Positions 61,173 through 64,000 of a stretch of 64,000 nt of DNA are shown piece by piece. The stretch's first letter is position 1. Every line of letters begins with the position of its first letter. This DNA comes from Charina bottae (Eukaryota; Chordata; Lepidosauria; Squamata; Charinaidae), in assembly GCA_023362775.1 (NCBI GenBank), contig JALMGJ010000005.1, forward strand, positions 67,849,463 through 67,913,462, given 5' to 3'. A program made the translations under genes and the position numbers. Below the pieces are notes generated by a model that worked only from the letters and a program-made list of their open reading frames with translations, was not told the origin of the DNA and searched no databases.

Positions 61173-61321
61173 GTTTTAAAGCCACCACAGCTTGGTTCAC
61201 ATAATGTAACAAATCAAAGCCAAACCAATCACATTATAAGTATAGGATAACTAAGCTATGGACTTAAAACAGGCTGAAAACCCCAACTTGTAGCCAAGGT
61301 TGAGAAACACTGCCCTGGACT

Positions 61322-61640
61322 GTGATGGAAGCTAAGTTTCAACTGGAATCCAATCAGTTTCTGTACATAGAACTGAAGGAACAGGAGGACATTTTATTCT
61401 TCACTGTAAAACATTTGTGAAATTTCTTGGCCCAGCATAGATTTTTCATTTACCTCAACGGAAAACATAAGAGCTTCTGTTGAAATGCAGAAGAGTGAGG
61501 AAGCTACCAGTTATTTTCTTTAACTTATTTTAGAGGGGGGAAAATCTATTCCTCAAGAAATATATTTCATTTGTAGGCAAGCATTACCAAAAAGAAATGT
61601 CATATCTTTTGATGTGTTTATAGTGAGTTACTTACTCTGA
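61322..61640. other. No gene recognised
   Basis: No coding or repeat features that I can support. Confidence 0.45.
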
Positions 61641-61647
61641 CAGAGAG

Positions 61648-61876
61648 AGCCAGTTTGGTATAGTGGTTAAGGCGTCAGGCTAGAAACCAGGAGGCTGCGA
61701 GTTCCAGTCCAGCCTTAGGCACGAAGCCAGCTGGGTGACCTTGGGCCAGTCACGCTCTCTCAGCCCTAGGAAGGAGGCCATGGCAAACCACTTCTGAAAA
61801 ACCTTGCCAAGAAAACTGCAGGGACTTGTCCAGGCAGTCTCCGAGAATTGGACACGATTGAATGGATTAAAAAAAC
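61648..61876 (+). repeat. tRNA-derived SINE, BovB-type tail
   Basis: Head GAGCCAGTTTGGTATAGTGG, body GGGTGACCTTGGGCCAGTCA and GCAAACCACTTCTGAAAAAC, tail GAGAATTGGACACGATTGAA followed by an A run. TTACTCTG stands on both sides (about 61631 and 61879), a target duplication. Confidence 0.88.
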
Positions 61877-61884
61877 AATTACTC

Positions 61885-62520
61885 TGGCAATGTCTGATAG
61901 CTTCTATAATGGGTTACAATGTCAAACATCACCATTTATATTATCCAGCTTCAGTCCTTGTCAATTTTGCCAAAACTGACTTATGACCATACATCTACTA
62001 TAAATGGGAGATATTGTGCCAATTTTTTTTCATTGCTTCTGAGTGCCAGTAAAACAGTCTGCTTTCTTTATATAATGAGCAGTTTGTTTGGTGTGTTGTT
62101 GTTTTTTTTGCTGTAAATTTATGCAAAATTGTTTTTAAATGAAATTTTCTCTCCAAGCAACACAACTTTGAAAAAGATTCCTCTGAAACAGACTATTTTA
62201 GGCAGTTTCACCCTTGTTCAGCGACACGTTTGCACAACAGAGAAAGCACTCAGAAGAGTCATTCCCTAGCATATAATTGACTCTCTGCCATCCGCATGGA
62301 GATAATAGGCTGGGGCAGGAGAACAAGTATCTTCAAAGGCTGGGCCAGGGGAGAAGAAAGCTGGCCTGTCAGACCTAGAAATGGATAACCCTGAGGCCGC
62401 TTGAAATTATAGAGACAGCCACAAAAGATGAAAGCTCTGCAAAAACACTGTAGAAAGCCAGAACTGGTTCCTTTCTTTGTAGCTCTTTGCAGTAAAGCCA
62501 GGTGCAGTACAGTGTTTTAC
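61885..62520. other. No gene recognised
   Basis: No coding evidence and no repeat termini. Confidence 0.45.
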
Positions 62521-62525
62521 CTATA

Positions 62526-62754
62526 CAGGTAGTCCTCATTTAGCGACCACAATTGGGACCGGCAATGCAGTCATTAAGCGAAGTGGTCACTAAGTGAAAC
62601 CATGACTGTCCTTATGATTGTACTTCAGCTTTCCTTTGCTTTACAGACCTGTGAAGGTTGTAAATGCAAAGATTGGTTGTAAAGTTACATTTTAATCGCC
62701 ATTGTAACTGTGAATGGTCGCTAAACGAGGCAGTCGCTAAGTGAGGATTAACAG
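62526..62754 (+). mobile_element. AGTCCTC-terminus DNA transposon (MITE)
   Basis: It starts CAGGTAGTCCTCATTTAGCG and ends GTCGCTAAGTGAGGATTAACAG, an imperfect inverse, with TA on each side. Inner ACCACAATTGGGACCGG and GTCACTAAGTGAAACC match the relics at 9045 and 49076. The TA target suggests a Tc1/mariner-type MITE. It encodes nothing. Confidence 0.65.
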
Positions 62755-62759
62755 TAATA

Positions 62760-63255
62760 AATGGTGGAACAAGAAGTTCTTTGGGTGGAGAGGGGGGTTG
62801 TTTATTTGTTTTTAAGTTAAGCCAAAGACCATGAGAAATTCGACTGATAGCTGTATGTTCCTTTGTGCTGCAGATTGCCCATTCCAGGCAGGCTGCGGGT
62901 GGGCTATGTGCCTCCTGATGGACACTGTCCCCCTCCTGTCTCTTTCTGCATGGAGAGTGAAGACTCCTTCTCTATGCAGAAAGAAAGGAGGGCAATGGCT
63001 CCTCCTCTTAGTTGCATGGAAAGAGTAACTGCTCTAAAGGACAGGGTTTTGCTTGAGAACCTATTGCATCATCCAGCCTATGGCACAGCTGGAGGGAAAC
63101 CCAGCTCTGGTAGCCTAACCGGTAATCTGTGGTTTTGCTCTCTGCCTTGAGTATTCCATTCAAAATACATCATAGGTGATTTGTTACTTAGGAATATAAT
63201 CTGTTCTCAGAGATGTATTTACAAGTCTGTGGAACAAGGCTATAGGTTAGCACTG
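62760..63255. other. No gene recognised; one 95-codon frame of doubtful status
   Basis: A frame at 62863-63150 reads 95 residues, with a proline- and cysteine-rich start and no motif I know. An overlapping frame of 65 codons also exists. There is no splice or promoter context, so I do not call a gene. Confidence 0.4.
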
Positions 63256-63260
63256 TAGAG

Positions 63261-63332
63261 CAGTGTTTCTCAAACTTGGCAACTTTAAGATGTGTGGACT
63301 TCAACTCCCAGAATTCCCCAGACAGCTTGCTT
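63261..63332 (+). mobile_element. Half of a palindromic hAT MITE
   Basis: CAGTGTTTCTCAAACTTGGC, AACTTTAAGATGTGTGGACT, TCAACTCCCAGAATTCCCCA, then the match ends at GACAGC. Only the left arm is present, so it cannot fold and has no right terminus. Confidence 0.85.
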
Positions 63333-63334
63333 AT

Positions 63335-64000
63335 AAACACATAGAGAAACTGATCCCAATATATAAAGAAAGTGGACTAGAGGACTTAACCAAACTGTGT
63401 GCATTAAGTAATTAGCAGGTAAAGACACTGATTTTGCAAATCTGTGCTTGTAAAAATTACTTATTTCCCTTTGTTAGAATTAGAGTAATACTTTTCATTG
63501 GATCAAACATATGATCTCTTGAGTGCCCTATCATTCACATAATTCACTTTTTTTTCACAGATATCATTTTTGCTAATAATAATCCCTATGGATATGTCAA
63601 TTCTCCCCTTTACAAGAAAAATGTTTTAAAAATTAAGCAAAAAATCAAAAGGTTATTTCTGATGTATTATGTTGTTTTTAAATTCTGTGCTTGCAATGTT
63701 ATCCCCCCCCCCCGGGGGGTGTTAATCCCACTATACAATAATGCATGAAGAGCAATGCAACGTAATATTATCAATGGCATGAGGCAATGAAACCTCAGAG
63801 TAAAAGCTTTGCCAGGGAGAATCCATATGCCCAAGTAAATGTGTTTAGGATTCTGGTCTTACCATGGTATATACACAGAGAATGGTAGTGTTGTATAGAT
63901 TCTGTATGTGCTGCTTTCTGTACAAAATGAGAACAAGTAGAACTATATTAGCGTAGTGTTTCCTTGTTCCTTCTTAAGAAAAGAATCTTGTCTGGTAGAA
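63335..64000. other. No gene recognised
   Basis: A C-run followed by a G-run (63704-63719) forms a short simple hairpin. Otherwise AT-rich sequence without features I can support. Confidence 0.45.

Larger units (their letters stand above)
59981..61320. mobile_element. Composite non-autonomous hAT transposon with nested insertions
   Basis: The outer unit (59989-61312) starts CAGTGTTTCTCAACCTTGG and ends CCAAGGTTGAGAAACACTG between perfect 8-bp copies of CCCTGGAC (59981-59988 and 61313-61320). Its left end contains a whole palindromic MITE (59989-60097). Its interior is the unclassified repeat also present after the MITE at 13973, and its right end is a bare 20-bp terminus. It has been invaded by another hAT (60123-60778) and a CR1 tail (60995-61172). 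No transposase is encoded. Confidence 0.8.

Noticed and set aside
62863..63150. 95-codon frame as a possible host exon
   Set aside because: No known domain, no convincing splice sites or promoter, and overlapping frames of similar length. Not supportable without transcript data.
1..64000. CRISPR array, prokaryotic operons or phage features
   Set aside because: Regular repeats here are microsatellites or retroelements; everything else indicates a vertebrate nuclear genome.

Overview
The window is repeat-rich, apparently non-coding vertebrate DNA, and I found no host exon that I can defend. The organism is most likely a squamate reptile (lizard or snake). The grounds are tRNA-derived SINEs of the Sauria type with BovB-type 3' tails, BovB/RTE LINEs, CR1 and L2 LINEs, reptile-type L1 3' ends, many palindromic hAT MITEs and a Ty1/copia element. 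This is an inference from repeat content, and the species cannot be named.

Layout. 0-12 kb: mostly unannotatable sequence carrying a 5S-rRNA-derived SINE, degenerate RTE, L2 and CR1 tails, a 5'-truncated BovB tail and two hAT MITEs. 12.6-14.8 kb: an L2 LINE fragment sitting between the two ends of one SINE, then hAT MITEs. 16.4-30 kb: SINEs (two with internally multiplied bodies), a CpG-rich hAT family and a degenerate LINE. 30.2-35.7 kb: a full-length but defective RTE element split by a 2.2-kb L1-like insertion. 38.4-43.4 kb: a complete Ty1/copia retrotransposon with two apparently identical 480-bp LTRs. 45.7-48.5 kb: a truncated L1 and a degenerate antisense L2. 48.5-56.7 kb: an ancient antisense RTE broken by a SINE, a DNA-transposon relic and a younger RTE copy; that younger copy is itself split by a full-length BovB with an uninterrupted ORF. 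58.5-64 kb: a Sauria SINE with perfect target duplications and a composite hAT transposon with further elements nested in it.

Functional picture. The complete BovB encodes an apurinic endonuclease and reverse transcriptase with catalytic motifs intact, and its 3' end resembles the tails of the SINEs nearby, so it is a plausible mobilising partner for them. The BovB and the diverged RTE family both begin with a short segment that folds into the same stem topology with compensating base changes; I propose an HDV-like self-cleaving ribozyme. The copia element is young by LTR identity but carries a Gag-Pol frame change and one in-frame stop between integrase and reverse transcriptase.
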